This document shows, piece by piece, positions 1 through 9,396 of a stretch of 64,000 bases of DNA. The notes beneath the pieces are model-generated. The model saw only the letters and a list, made by a program, of their open reading frames with translations, was not told the DNA's origin and searched no databases. The DNA is taken from the NCBI GenBank assembly GCA_964648505.1, contig CAZYMI010000008.1, forward strand, positions 19,849 to 83,848, written 5' to 3'. A program made the position numbers and the translations under genes. Position 1 is the first letter of the stretch, and each line of letters starts with the position of its first letter. The stretch is from CAZYMI01 sp964648505 (GTDB lineage: Bacteria > Pseudomonadota > Alphaproteobacteria > Micavibrionales > Micavibrionaceae).

Positions 1-178
1 TTAAAATATCGCAACCATCTTCCCCACCTTTTAAACTGGTCAGGTCCAAACAATCCATTGATTGCCGAGCAATCTGTTTGGTGGGCCGCGCATGCGCTGC
101 AAAAAAAGCTTTTTTAGCTGCTTCTTTCCATCTTGGTTCATGGTGAAAGCGTTCCTTAAAAATATCATGCGCGATCAT
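1..178 (-). CDS. Hypothetical protein, 3' end beyond window
   Basis: This is the fourth gene of the minus-strand nuclease operon. Its reading frame is open from an ATG at 178 to the window edge, giving 59 residues that begin MIAHDIFKERF. An AGGAG ribosome binding site lies about five bases before the ATG, and the start is only eight bases after the stop of the exonuclease I-like gene, so translation is probably coupled. The visible part is basic and rich in Ala, Lys and Phe. I do not recognise a family. Its position suggests a role with the three upstream genes, but that is inference only. Confidence 0.65.
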   Translation of the reverse strand, partial: MIAHDIFKERFHHEPRWKEAAKKAFFAAHARPTKQIARQSMDCLDLTSLKGGEDGCDIL

Positions 179-186
179 AACGTCTC

Positions 187-3100
187 CTATGCAACATGTC
201 TGGTTGGTGTATTAAAACGATTTACATCGTTCGATACAAAAATAGCTTTTGGTACTTCTTCAAGCCTGTCATAAGCCCAGCTTGATTTTTCAACGGGCGC
301 GAATGAAACAATCATCAGCGATAACTGATCGGAATTTTTCATACGCAACGTATTCGCCTGATCGCGAATCTGGCTTGCTAGATCAACTGCACCAGAATAC
401 CCAAGATGTTGCGCGGCAAAATCATCAAACTGGCCCAGCATAATTTTACTTTCAAGTTCTTGAAGGGTTAATCGCTTCACATCACGTATAACGGACATAT
501 AATGGTGGCCCGTTGTTGGCCCCATTTTTCCTGAAAAAGCATCTTGCGGACTGCCTTCTGCTTCACGCAATAAAAGGGGCTGTCCTGGGCTAAAGTTCTG
601 CGTCATAGCATCTGATGCATAAATCTGTGCGGTAATCACCCTTGGCACACCTGACAAGAAAGGCGATACAAGCCCGTCAAAAAATATCGACGGCAGGCTA
701 ATAGCCGGATAGTCCTGATGGATCGATCTTGTAAAGGAAAGTGGGTATAATCCTTCAAATATCAAAAGATTGCCAAACAACTGATCTGAAAGATCAGATA
801 AAGCCAATTTTGCACGCCTTTGTTGTTCATACAAATGGGAAAACTGTTCTTCTGGCGGCAATGCCTTTACACTTAAAGTGCCACAAGCGTAAAGCCTTCC
901 GCTTTCCCGCCCCTCCAAAATAACATGCTGGCCACGGTTGCGAACAATTGCAAGCTTAACTTGCACTGGCACAGACGGTACCAAAACTGCTTTTGGCCCC
1001 AAGCGAAAATCATATACCGCGTGGCGCAACGCCATGTCCGATACACGCAGGATAATTGATTTTTCTTGTTCCACTTCATGTTCATGAAAATCAATCGGGG
1101 CGCCCGCTTCATTGTAATTTTTTGCCCTACGAATTTCTGGTGTGTCAGGAAGCGCTTGAGATTTCCAGGCCTGAAACCCTGCGTTCCACCTATTAAAAAT
1201 ACGCAAACTTTCAGGTGTCTTGGCTAGTGCTTGTGCACGCCCAATCATGAAAGAAGGTTTATTACCTTCAATATTCTGACTTTTTAGCGGGGCATTAACG
1301 CTAAATTGCTGCGCTTCCCATTCTAGTTGAGGCGCTGCTGGAATGCGCATGGTTTGCGCAGGCTCGCTTAAAGGGCCTGCTATATAATTATCTTTGATAA
1401 TGCGATACCTGTCTTGCCATTCCTGCGGCAAGTTTCCCAATCTGTTCAAAGACGCAAACCGGAACAAAATGGCCTGAATTGAAAAATCAGAACTCAGCCT
1501 GTCAAACTGAATACGCCACCGTCCCGATTCAACCCCTTTTATCAAAAGCTGAGGTTGCACCACTTCCAGATCTTCAATGCGATACTGGCGGCCTCTGGGA
1601 TCAATAACGCGAAAATCACGGGAAAGATTAGCAAATATAATATGCTGTGAATCAGTCATATTAAAATCAAAGTAACCGCGACCAAACGTATCTTTTTTGC
1701 GTTCTGATAAGGTTTTATAATGATCCAGGCATTCAATCAGCTTCTTTTCTCTGAAGTCGCGCGCTGTTTGAGTTGTTGGAAAAACTGGAAAGCCTTTTTT
1801 ATCAAGATATCCGTCAAAAATTGCAGCATAAGGCGATTTCTTTTTTCTTAAACGCCTTATCACTCGTTTCATTAAAATATTGTATTTATCAAGCGCGGCA
1901 GCATCATCAGAATAATCAACCTGATGGGGCTGTAGCATAATTAAATGTAAGGCTTCATCTATCGCATTATTGTAGTCAAAAATATCTTTTGCTTTCAACG
2001 TTAAAAATTCTGAGGCTGAGGATATTCCACCAGCATGAGGAGTGTGGCGTCTGCGGGTTTGTCTTTGATACGCTTCAAGATAGTCGATATCACCAAAACC
2101 ATTGCGAATCGCCTGTTCTTCCATATATGGATTAGCCGGCTCCGGTTTTTGTACGCGTTCCCAATTCATATCCTCAAGAGCTTGGCCGATAGAGGCGCGT
2201 ATTGAAGGATGTTCAAATAAATAATTTAGGTCACTATCAATCATCTCCAAATCTAGCCTGTGCGCAGCAGGTGAAGCATAGGCGATGTCTTCAGGAATAG
2301 CCCCGCGCCACCTGTTTATTGTGGGGATGATAATAAGCTCATCGGGCGTATGACGCGATTTTTCAATATAATGGCGCCATTCATCGGGCGTCAGTTCGTG
2401 AAGCGCCTTCCCTAATACGCGGCGCGTTGATAACCCCTCATGAATCTTGATAAAAAGACCACGATTTTGCTGACCATAAATATCATCAAAGCCTAAAAAG
2501 AAATAGGGAGCAACTGACGTATCATCAGGATAGTTACTTTTTGGCAAAAAATAGACCGGACGATGATTATCTGTTGCCGCAAGTGCAGGGAGATATTTTA
2601 AAAGATAATCTTTATCCGCCTGTTGCTCATGCAGCCTTATAATATCAGGATTTACTCGCCGATGAAAAGCTTCAAGGCCATAAGAAGCCATTGAATCATA
2701 ATCTGGATATTCGTGGGCCTGTGCTACATCATATTGCCGACCATCTGGCATCAAAAGCCCCGGGCCAGTCTCGCGCAAAGGATCCGCATCGCGTGTATTC
2801 GCCTCGTAAACCAGTTCAAGTTTTGCAGACTCAACTATTTCACCCGTCTCTGAGTCAGGTTTGCGACCTAAAATAAGCCTCTCATCACCTTGATTGCCAA
2901 ATTTAGCTGCAGAAAGAGTTACAAAATAAGCATCTACCAGACGATTTTTCGGTCTTTGCTTTTCAGACAGCGTTGCCCGCGACGTTAAAAAGAAAATATT
3001 GCGAGGGCTTTGACCTGCACGTACAAAATTCGATCGTAAAACCGCCATATCATAAGACCTTACACGATAACCACTAATGTAAGATGTTGGGTCAACCCAT

Positions 3101-3711
3101 TTCCATTTTGTGTCGGGGTCATCAGCGTCACAATAAAAAAGATTATCAATGTTTTCGTATAATTTGGATGTTGGGTCAGATGTTACGCGATAAGAAAACT
3201 TTTCTCGCTCAGGATGGTATCTTACAGCATCAATAATATGCCCTTGTTCATCACGCGTTGGATATAATAATACAAATTCGCCGAGATTTTTTTTTGCGTA
3301 ATGAGGGCCTTTTTTACTGAATGTTTCACCTTCAATAAACTTTTCTGGAAGTTTCAAGCCCTCGATCATGAACGGCGCATCTTCAAACCGCTGCGCAATC
3401 ATGCCCATCGCATGATAATGCGGCACGCTGTCTGGTGCATCCATAACATCAAGCAGGCCAGGCACAACAAGTGATGCACCAAGTGTGGGATATAAAAAAT
3501 CAAGTCGTCTGACATTGATTCGTGATGTGCCAATCATGTTGCCTGCAAAATCTCCTATACAGTCACCATATTTAGCAATTTGAGAAAAAGTTGTATTTAA
3601 ACCAAAAGCTTCAAAATCAAAATGATGGGAAATAATACCGCCTTTTTGAACCCGATGAAAAACATCATGAAACGGAGCTATATAACGAAGATGGTCAAAT
3701 TCACGCGTCAT
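187..3711 (-). CDS. Exonuclease I (SbcB)-like protein, 1174 aa, with C-terminal extension
   Basis: The first half resembles exonuclease I of the DEDD (DnaQ-like) 3'-5' exonuclease superfamily. Motif I is FDFEAFG (Asp32, Glu34), matching the HDYETFG of E. coli ExoI. Motif II is SYDMAVLR (Asp221), and motif III is RLVDAY (Asp260). The catalytic His expected five residues before Asp260 is Lys255. Further matches to the ExoI SH3-like and helical regions are APYFFLGFDD near 401 and a later NPYMEEQAIRNGF segment. ExoI is about 475 aa; this protein carries roughly 500 extra residues of unknown function, the last part loosely like an ASCH fold. It overlaps the beta-CASP gene by four bases. DNA- or RNA-end processing is plausible, but the altered active site makes activity uncertain. 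Confidence 0.6.
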   Translation of the reverse strand: MTREFDHLRYIAPFHDVFHRVQKGGIISHHFDFEAFGLNTTFSQIAKYGDCIGDFAGNMIGTSRINVRRLDFLYPTLGASLVVPGLLDVMDAPDSVPHYHAMGMIAQRFEDAPFMIEGLKLPEKFIEGETFSKKGPHYAKKNLGEFVLLYPTRDEQGHIIDAVRYHPEREKFSYRVTSDPTSKLYENIDNLFYCDADDPDTKWKWVDPTSYISGYRVRSYDMAVLRSNFVRAGQSPRNIFFLTSRATLSEKQRPKNRLVDAYFVTLSAAKFGNQGDERLILGRKPDSETGEIVESAKLELVYEANTRDADPLRETGPGLLMPDGRQYDVAQAHEYPDYDSMASYGLEAFHRRVNPDIIRLHEQQADKDYLLKYLPALAATDNHRPVYFLPKSNYPDDTSVAPYFFLGFDDIYGQQNRGLFIKIHEGLSTRRVLGKALHELTPDEWRHYIEKSRHTPDELIIIPTINRWRGAIPEDIAYASPAAHRLDLEMIDSDLNYLFEHPSIRASIGQALEDMNWERVQKPEPANPYMEEQAIRNGFGDIDYLEAYQRQTRRRHTPHAGGISSASEFLTLKAKDIFDYNNAIDEALHLIMLQPHQVDYSDDAAALDKYNILMKRVIRRLRKKKSPYAAIFDGYLDKKGFPVFPTTQTARDFREKKLIECLDHYKTLSERKKDTFGRGYFDFNMTDSQHIIFANLSRDFRVIDPRGRQYRIEDLEVVQPQLLIKGVESGRWRIQFDRLSSDFSIQAILFRFASLNRLGNLPQEWQDRYRIIKDNYIAGPLSEPAQTMRIPAAPQLEWEAQQFSVNAPLKSQNIEGNKPSFMIGRAQALAKTPESLRIFNRWNAGFQAWKSQALPDTPEIRRAKNYNEAGAPIDFHEHEVEQEKSIILRVSDMALRHAVYDFRLGPKAVLVPSVPVQVKLAIVRNRGQHVILEGRESGRLYACGTLSVKALPPEEQFSHLYEQQRRAKLALSDLSDQLFGNLLIFEGLYPLSFTRSIHQDYPAISLPSIFFDGLVSPFLSGVPRVITAQIYASDAMTQNFSPGQPLLLREAEGSPQDAFSGKMGPTTGHHYMSVIRDVKRLTLQELESKIMLGQFDDFAAQHLGYSGAVDLASQIRDQANTLRMKNSDQLSLMIVSFAPVEKSSWAYDRLEEVPKAIFVSNDVNRFNTPTRHVA

Positions 3712-6700
3712 GCAGCCTCTAAGGGTCTCAAAGATGGCAATGGCGTACCAAGTGTTGGTCGCCCTTGACGCCTGCGCCTATCAGATGGGGCGCGGTGCGA
3801 TGCCGCAGGCCCTGCTTTATGAATCTTATAAGTTCCATCCGCGTTGCGGGGATTGTGCAACTCAGCCCACGGACGCGTCGCGTGTGATTTAAAAAATACT
3901 GACATCTGACCTGACGAACGTGGCATAAACCCATCAATCGGGTTTTGTGCATCTGCCCTGAAGATTGTTACATCGCGAACATCAAGTGATCCGCCATACC
4001 CACGGTCGCGCCTGCGATGCTGACGAATAAGCTTTAATGATTCGTGCAGCTGTACTTTTGGTACAAACCTGTCTTGGGGTGATGTTTTATATGTATCAAT
4101 GCGGGAGAGTTTAAATAAGCGCGGCGTCTGTCCGGATGAATTAAGATTCAAAGATCTCATTAAATCTTGAAAAGCCACAAAAGTATCTACGCTTGCTATA
4201 TGAATAGGTTCATGAAAATCAGCTGTAATATGAGAAGCCATCTGCGCAAGATTCTCACGGAAAGGATGGCCATGGCGATGAATAGGTCTGTCATATACCG
4301 TGATACGGCGATTGCCTGACTGTGCATGATACCGCCAGCCGCGGCGTTGCAAATCTTGAACAATTCTGTCATAGCGCGCAGGTTCTAGGTTCTGTAACTC
4401 AAATCCACGAGTAAAAGCATTCACAACAGGCATAGCACGGTTATAAGCGATCATCTGGTTTTGGAAATACTGATCATCAGCCTTTTCCGGCACACTTGGC
4501 GTTTGCAGATTAATATAAACATAGTCTTCAGCATTAATTTTATATCCGGTTGGCCTTACTGACATATTTGCATCAAGCAATGATGTGCCTTGCAGAAAAC
4601 GCTGCATTGTTGACTGATATTCATCCCGCCCACCAAAGGCGCCTGTGGCAATAATCAAAAGGCTTTGCGGATCGTCACGCAACTCTTTTGCTTCGTCTGT
4701 CTCCCGGCGTAAAAACCGAATATCTGCACCATTTTCAAGTTCTGCGATTGTTTTTTCAATAAAATCAGGAACAAATTTTTTATCTGGGATCGGGCCATAA
4801 TGGGGATCGACCCCGTAATTATTCATATTTGTAAGTCGTTTTTCTATATTAGAACCAACTGCTGTAATGTTTCGATGATGCGCACACGCGCTGGTAATCA
4901 AATTTTTAATATCAAGAATATTTGTGCTCAATGGGCTTGCAATAATCCCTTTATCATCAAACCAGCTAAAGACCACATCAAGCGTTTCGGCTACTTCGTC
5001 TTGTTTGGGCGTTTCACCCACTTCACTAACCGCTGTACAATCATGATAGGCAACAGTAATAGGCCTTATGCAATGATGTTCAGGGTATCCTGCCTCTATA
5101 AGCGGTTGCAAACCGCGCTTCATAAAGGCTTTTCCCTGCTCAGAAAAATCAAATCCATCACCATAAACAACCGCAGATCCTTTAAAGTGATTGTGCCCAT
5201 ACCAGGCCGATACGATATAAGGTGTTGTTTTTGCGGTGTGTAACGTGCCCCCTTCACAATGCTGGATGCAAAATCGTAAAACATCGTCATCATCAAGAAC
5301 TTCTATGAACCCTGTTCCGATATCACTTTCAAGCATCGGCCATAAGCTACGCGGTATCTGGCGTTCTGATAGCTGACGTCTAAGGGTATGAATAAGATCA
5401 GGGGATCCGGATACAATTTTCCCTTTCATCCAACCTAATTCCGCAAGATCAATAACGCCAGCAAGGTGATCGAAATGATCGTGCGTAATTTTAATCTGCT
5501 TAATATACGGCCAGAAAATTTCAAGATTTGCGATCGCCCGATCAAAGCTGGCACCTTTTCCCCCAATAGCAATAGGTAGATCAATCAAGACACCCACAAT
5601 ACTCGTCTGTCCGTCAGGTTTGGTTCCGCGATGCAAGAAAAGCTGGCAAATACCGATCTGGTTGCCAAAATCATCTACTAGTTTTTCAAAAGATGTGCCA
5701 TGGAAAGAACCGGCTAAAAACTCACCACCTTGATCGGTCAAAGAAGGCGCCGGGCCAAGCGGGCTTAAAAGTTTAACCAGATCAAATTCGCCGATATGAG
5801 ACAAAAAATCTGGATAACGATAGTTTGAAAAATCATCGCCGGCTGACTGAACAATACCGAATAGATTCATAACATCTCGCCAGTGTTTAGCTGAAATTAG
5901 CTGGCCCATATAAGTCGGCTTGGCAATGCGGTAACCTTCCAACCCTTCAGGCGCTAATGTCATTGAAGCCACCTGAACCGCTTCTCGCCCTTCCTGATCA
6001 TCAAGCCCAAGAGGTACACTTGAAATAGTAAGGCTAATATCCCCCGTTTTATCATTCATAGAAAAATCTGCACGGGCTTCATGCTCAACTTCTGTCCCGT
6101 GACTTAATGCGGGAATAGACCTGCTTCCAACATAATCTTTTCCCGGATCAACTGTATTTACGTCAAGCCCAAGTAGAGCCAAAATAATCTGCGGATCCAG
6201 ATTTTCTAAAAATGGATAATCTGCTGCAGGGTTAGACGCACCAATTTGTGCTGCCGTTGCGCTGGGGTGAAAACCGCCTTCTTTTTTTAGGCCTTTTAAA
6301 ATAAATTCTTCGCCCAAAAATTTTTGAAACCCAGCATTAGTTATTATTTTTAAAGTATCATCAACTGCACCTTTTCCACGGAGATGCGTGTTAATTTGCG
6401 CTTGCATATCTTGCACACGCATGACTGCTTGAACAACAAAATCATTATCAGGCGCAGGAAAAATCTGTTTGGCCTGCACCCAGATTTCTTTTGGAGTCCA
6501 TACAAAACTGCCATTTTGCAGTGTTTGTGTATAAACAGACCGGAACGGTGTGATTGATCGGGACGCAAGACCAGGAATATGCCGCCAGTAGTGCGATACA
6601 ACACTCAGCTCGTTTGTGTCTGGGTCAATTTCTGCTTTGCTATGCCATGCGGCGAGTGTACCTGAAACAGAATCAGTGGCTGCGCGTGCAATGTAAGCCG

Positions 6701-6803
6701 GGTTTTTGTGTAAATCGACATGCTGAGTATACAAGCCAAGCCGTTTAAGTAGATCCGGCAGTGTCCAACCAAGTTGATAATCCCTGACACTTAACGGATT
6801 CAT
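3708..6803 (-). CDS. RNase J-like metallo-beta-lactamase/beta-CASP nuclease, 1031 aa
   Basis: The centre has the metallo-beta-lactamase zinc motif HDHFDH at residues 441-446. It is followed by beta-CASP features: STNILDIKNLI near 626, a Gly-Ser motif near 650, an ATGAFGGRDEY stretch near 719 (like the TGSQGE of RNase J), and an RNase J-like C-terminal His motif HGHPFRENL with EPIHI near 844-869. Known RNase J proteins are 5'-3' exo- and endoribonucleases of about 550 aa. Here about 340 residues precede the domain with no family I recognise, and a basic Arg-rich tail follows. The gene starts three bases after the 769-aa gene and overlaps the next by four bases. The nuclease fold is well supported; whether the substrate is RNA or DNA is unknown. 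Confidence 0.75.
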   Translation of the reverse strand: MNPLSVRDYQLGWTLPDLLKRLGLYTQHVDLHKNPAYIARAATDSVSGTLAAWHSKAEIDPDTNELSVVSHYWRHIPGLASRSITPFRSVYTQTLQNGSFVWTPKEIWVQAKQIFPAPDNDFVVQAVMRVQDMQAQINTHLRGKGAVDDTLKIITNAGFQKFLGEEFILKGLKKEGGFHPSATAAQIGASNPAADYPFLENLDPQIILALLGLDVNTVDPGKDYVGSRSIPALSHGTEVEHEARADFSMNDKTGDISLTISSVPLGLDDQEGREAVQVASMTLAPEGLEGYRIAKPTYMGQLISAKHWRDVMNLFGIVQSAGDDFSNYRYPDFLSHIGEFDLVKLLSPLGPAPSLTDQGGEFLAGSFHGTSFEKLVDDFGNQIGICQLFLHRGTKPDGQTSIVGVLIDLPIAIGGKGASFDRAIANLEIFWPYIKQIKITHDHFDHLAGVIDLAELGWMKGKIVSGSPDLIHTLRRQLSERQIPRSLWPMLESDIGTGFIEVLDDDDVLRFCIQHCEGGTLHTAKTTPYIVSAWYGHNHFKGSAVVYGDGFDFSEQGKAFMKRGLQPLIEAGYPEHHCIRPITVAYHDCTAVSEVGETPKQDEVAETLDVVFSWFDDKGIIASPLSTNILDIKNLITSACAHHRNITAVGSNIEKRLTNMNNYGVDPHYGPIPDKKFVPDFIEKTIAELENGADIRFLRRETDEAKELRDDPQSLLIIATGAFGGRDEYQSTMQRFLQGTSLLDANMSVRPTGYKINAEDYVYINLQTPSVPEKADDQYFQNQMIAYNRAMPVVNAFTRGFELQNLEPARYDRIVQDLQRRGWRYHAQSGNRRITVYDRPIHRHGHPFRENLAQMASHITADFHEPIHIASVDTFVAFQDLMRSLNLNSSGQTPRLFKLSRIDTYKTSPQDRFVPKVQLHESLKLIRQHRRRDRGYGGSLDVRDVTIFRADAQNPIDGFMPRSSGQMSVFFKSHATRPWAELHNPRNADGTYKIHKAGPAASHRAPSDRRRRQGRPTLGTPLPSLRPLEAA

Positions 6804-6806
6804 GCT

Positions 6807-9116
6807 TTACCCCAAATTCTCATAAGCAAGAACACCGGGTCGTCTAACACGCCTTGCTGTTTTTTTTAAAGCACCTTGAACATTGTTCCAGCTGTTTCTG
6901 TAGGTATCAGGCAGATCAACCAAATCTTTTTCTTCAAAAACAATCATTCCCACATCTTCGATCATGCGTCTGATACGCAATATTTTTTGACGCAACACCA
7001 AGTGCTTATCATGCTGGCCTAGTGCATGCGTGCCATAAACACCTGTTAAATTAGCAAAATCTGTAATCTGCTCTTGATGGGTAAGGCCTGTTTTTTGATC
7101 TTTAATGCGCGTTACATTCATATGGCCTGGATTATCAACCAGATCAAAAAGATGGATAAGACGCGCTGTTGAAACAAGCGTTTCACGGTGAAGCGCTTTA
7201 ACGTTCAGGTCACTTTCAATCCGATCAAGCAGATCTGGCAACACATCAAAAACGGATGCTGGCGAAAACTGCCCGTCTTGCAGTTGCCTGAGCACAACAA
7301 AACCTGCCTGATCGCCATGCGACGGCCTTTCAATAAGGCCCATCTGTATCATGAATGCCCGCAAAGTCAGGGCGATATCATCGCTATCATACTGCCAACC
7401 CCGTGGAATAACTGCGCCACTTGCGTGACGATCAAGAATTTCTGTGGCCGCTAAAAGTTTGGCCTGAGACGTGAGTGATCGTTCGCCATCCCGGGCGTTA
7501 AATTCGGGATAACGTGCGAGTATCTGTGTCAAATAATCAACTGTATGTGTGCCATAAATCGCACTGTATCCGGCTTTTATAATATCCTGATTTGACAACA
7601 GAGCTGATACAATGCTTTCCCGCTGGGCACGCCTGCGTTCAATCACACTTTTAGCGTAAAGGGCCCCATCAACCGATTGCACTTCCTTGATAAAATCAAA
7701 ACCACGTTCAGCAGCAAAATCTTTTGCGTTCTCCCCCCCTTTGATTGCTGCAATCAAAAACAAGGCGCGGGGCGCCTGTACAGGTAACCGCGCCGATTCG
7801 AAAGTGGAAAGGATATAATTTAAACTTCCCTGTTCGCGCTCAGATGTATTTAAATCATCAAAAGTATGATCCTCAAAGATTCTTGCCCGTGGTGCAAAAT
7901 AGGGCTGAGTTGAATGACGTCGCATATCCGGACGCGCTAAAGGCAAAGCAGACAAACTGGCTGCACGGTTTTCAATGCCGGTTTTTGGCTTAAAAATACC
8001 TTCAAAAGAAGGATATTCAAATCCGCCTACAGGCAAATAACCTGCGATTTCTAAAATTGCCTTATGCGGATCGTATTTCGCCCCTTCAAGCGGATAGATA
8101 TTTTGTTCATGGTATTTTTTTAAATCTGCATCACACGACCAATTCACCCACTGCGAAAACCGTCTGTCATTCGCCATTAAAGGCAGCATTAAGTTCTCAA
8201 GATGATCAAGGCGGCCTATATCTTCGCGGCTACGATCCGCCAGATCAGGGTGCAGTCTTGATGATCGCGTACCTTCTTTAAGCCAGCGATGATACTGAAA
8301 TTCACCCGCTAAACTTGCAAGCGCCACATCATATTCAAAACCTTTTATTGCTTGATAGACAATCGCCCGCGCCCTTTCCCATGCCCGGTCAGCAAGGGCG
8401 ATTTTTCGCCCCGCCACATCCACACAAAATAAAGGGTCAGACCGGGCGTCTCTTACGTCTTCAAAAAATCCCATTTGTGTTTGTGTCGCAGCTAGATCTT
8501 CGTTATTCGCCCATCTGGAATGCGCATGGTCTAACCCCGCCACCATCAAAGAAACCCGAGTAATAATGAGCGGGATATAAAATTCTTCAAACGCCCAGTC
8601 TGGCGTTGATGCCCCCAGTGTTACACCAAAATTACTGGCCTTCAGCCTTTCAACCGCTTCAGAAAAAGCAGGCGCCCATACGGCGTGGTCAGGAAAAGCA
8701 TGAGCCGTGCGCTCTGCCAGATCAAGATTCTGATTGATATTGGGTAAAATAACCCGCGCCACAAGTTCACTTTTTGGCGTAATTTTAGAAAGATCCTGCG
8801 TGGTGAGAACCGGGCGCCCCTTTTTGGTCGGTGATGCCCAAGTTTTACGAATATGATCTTCCATATCCAGCGCGTAATCAACAGCCCGGATCCCAGTAGA
8901 CATAGGGCCGCGTACAAAAGCAATCCGACGCATATCTTGCGTCACAGCCTCAACGCCATGAATTTTAAGTATTGATAAGGCCCGCTGCTGTTGCGAGAAA
9001 ATGGATCTCGCATCAGGCTTGATTGTAAAAAATTCGGGATTGTTCGTAAAATCGAACGGGCACAACGTCCCAGCCCCAACGAGCCGATCATATCGATCGA
9101 CAGGTGGAAATGCCAT
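6807..9116 (-). CDS. Conserved-looking protein of unknown function, 769 aa
   Basis: This is the first gene of the four-gene operon reading towards position 1. I do not recognise the family. The protein looks soluble and mostly helical, with many Arg, Asp and His residues and no signal peptide or membrane segment. The N-terminus carries an FDFTNNPEFFTIKP stretch and an Arg-Gly-Pro motif (VRGPMSTG) near residue 70. The C-terminus is basic (KKTARRVRRPG). The ATG at 9116 follows a long AT-rich intergenic region, consistent with operon start. The next gene begins three bases downstream, so this protein is probably a partner of the two nucleases, perhaps as a recognition or scaffold subunit. That role is inference only. 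Confidence 0.7.
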   Translation of the reverse strand: MAFPPVDRYDRLVGAGTLCPFDFTNNPEFFTIKPDARSIFSQQQRALSILKIHGVEAVTQDMRRIAFVRGPMSTGIRAVDYALDMEDHIRKTWASPTKKGRPVLTTQDLSKITPKSELVARVILPNINQNLDLAERTAHAFPDHAVWAPAFSEAVERLKASNFGVTLGASTPDWAFEEFYIPLIITRVSLMVAGLDHAHSRWANNEDLAATQTQMGFFEDVRDARSDPLFCVDVAGRKIALADRAWERARAIVYQAIKGFEYDVALASLAGEFQYHRWLKEGTRSSRLHPDLADRSREDIGRLDHLENLMLPLMANDRRFSQWVNWSCDADLKKYHEQNIYPLEGAKYDPHKAILEIAGYLPVGGFEYPSFEGIFKPKTGIENRAASLSALPLARPDMRRHSTQPYFAPRARIFEDHTFDDLNTSEREQGSLNYILSTFESARLPVQAPRALFLIAAIKGGENAKDFAAERGFDFIKEVQSVDGALYAKSVIERRRAQRESIVSALLSNQDIIKAGYSAIYGTHTVDYLTQILARYPEFNARDGERSLTSQAKLLAATEILDRHASGAVIPRGWQYDSDDIALTLRAFMIQMGLIERPSHGDQAGFVVLRQLQDGQFSPASVFDVLPDLLDRIESDLNVKALHRETLVSTARLIHLFDLVDNPGHMNVTRIKDQKTGLTHQEQITDFANLTGVYGTHALGQHDKHLVLRQKILRIRRMIEDVGMIVFEEKDLVDLPDTYRNSWNNVQGALKKTARRVRRPGVLAYENLG

Positions 9117-9396
9117 TTTAGTCCCAGACGCTAACGTTGCTTTCTAAATCGCGCAACTTGGTTTTGCTTCCCCTCCTTCGTAGAAAAAGAATCGCTTCAA
9201 TGCAAGTGCTTTATTTTTTGCTCTGTACCTTGTTATTTACCTTTGTTTCGGATAACTTTAATCCTTCGGTCAAAATTTAAATTTCATTATTTTTAAATTT
9301 TTTTCCTTTCATTCGTTTCCCGAATCCTGCATTTTTCATTTGCCCTAACATTCAGGCTGCACAAAATTGCAGACTGCCACAAACCTAAGCCGAAAT
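9117..9396. promoter_or_regulatory. Divergent AT-rich promoter region
   Basis: This 280-base gap separates the minus-strand nuclease operon from the plus-strand phosphoesterase. It is strongly AT-rich between 9270 and 9320, with runs of T and A. It must hold both promoters, but I cannot pick out confident -35/-10 pairs or an operator. Confidence 0.4.

Noticed and set aside
4800..5243. 147-aa plus-strand frame
   Set aside because: It lies wholly inside the beta-CASP gene on the opposite strand, has no ribosome binding site and shows no family features.
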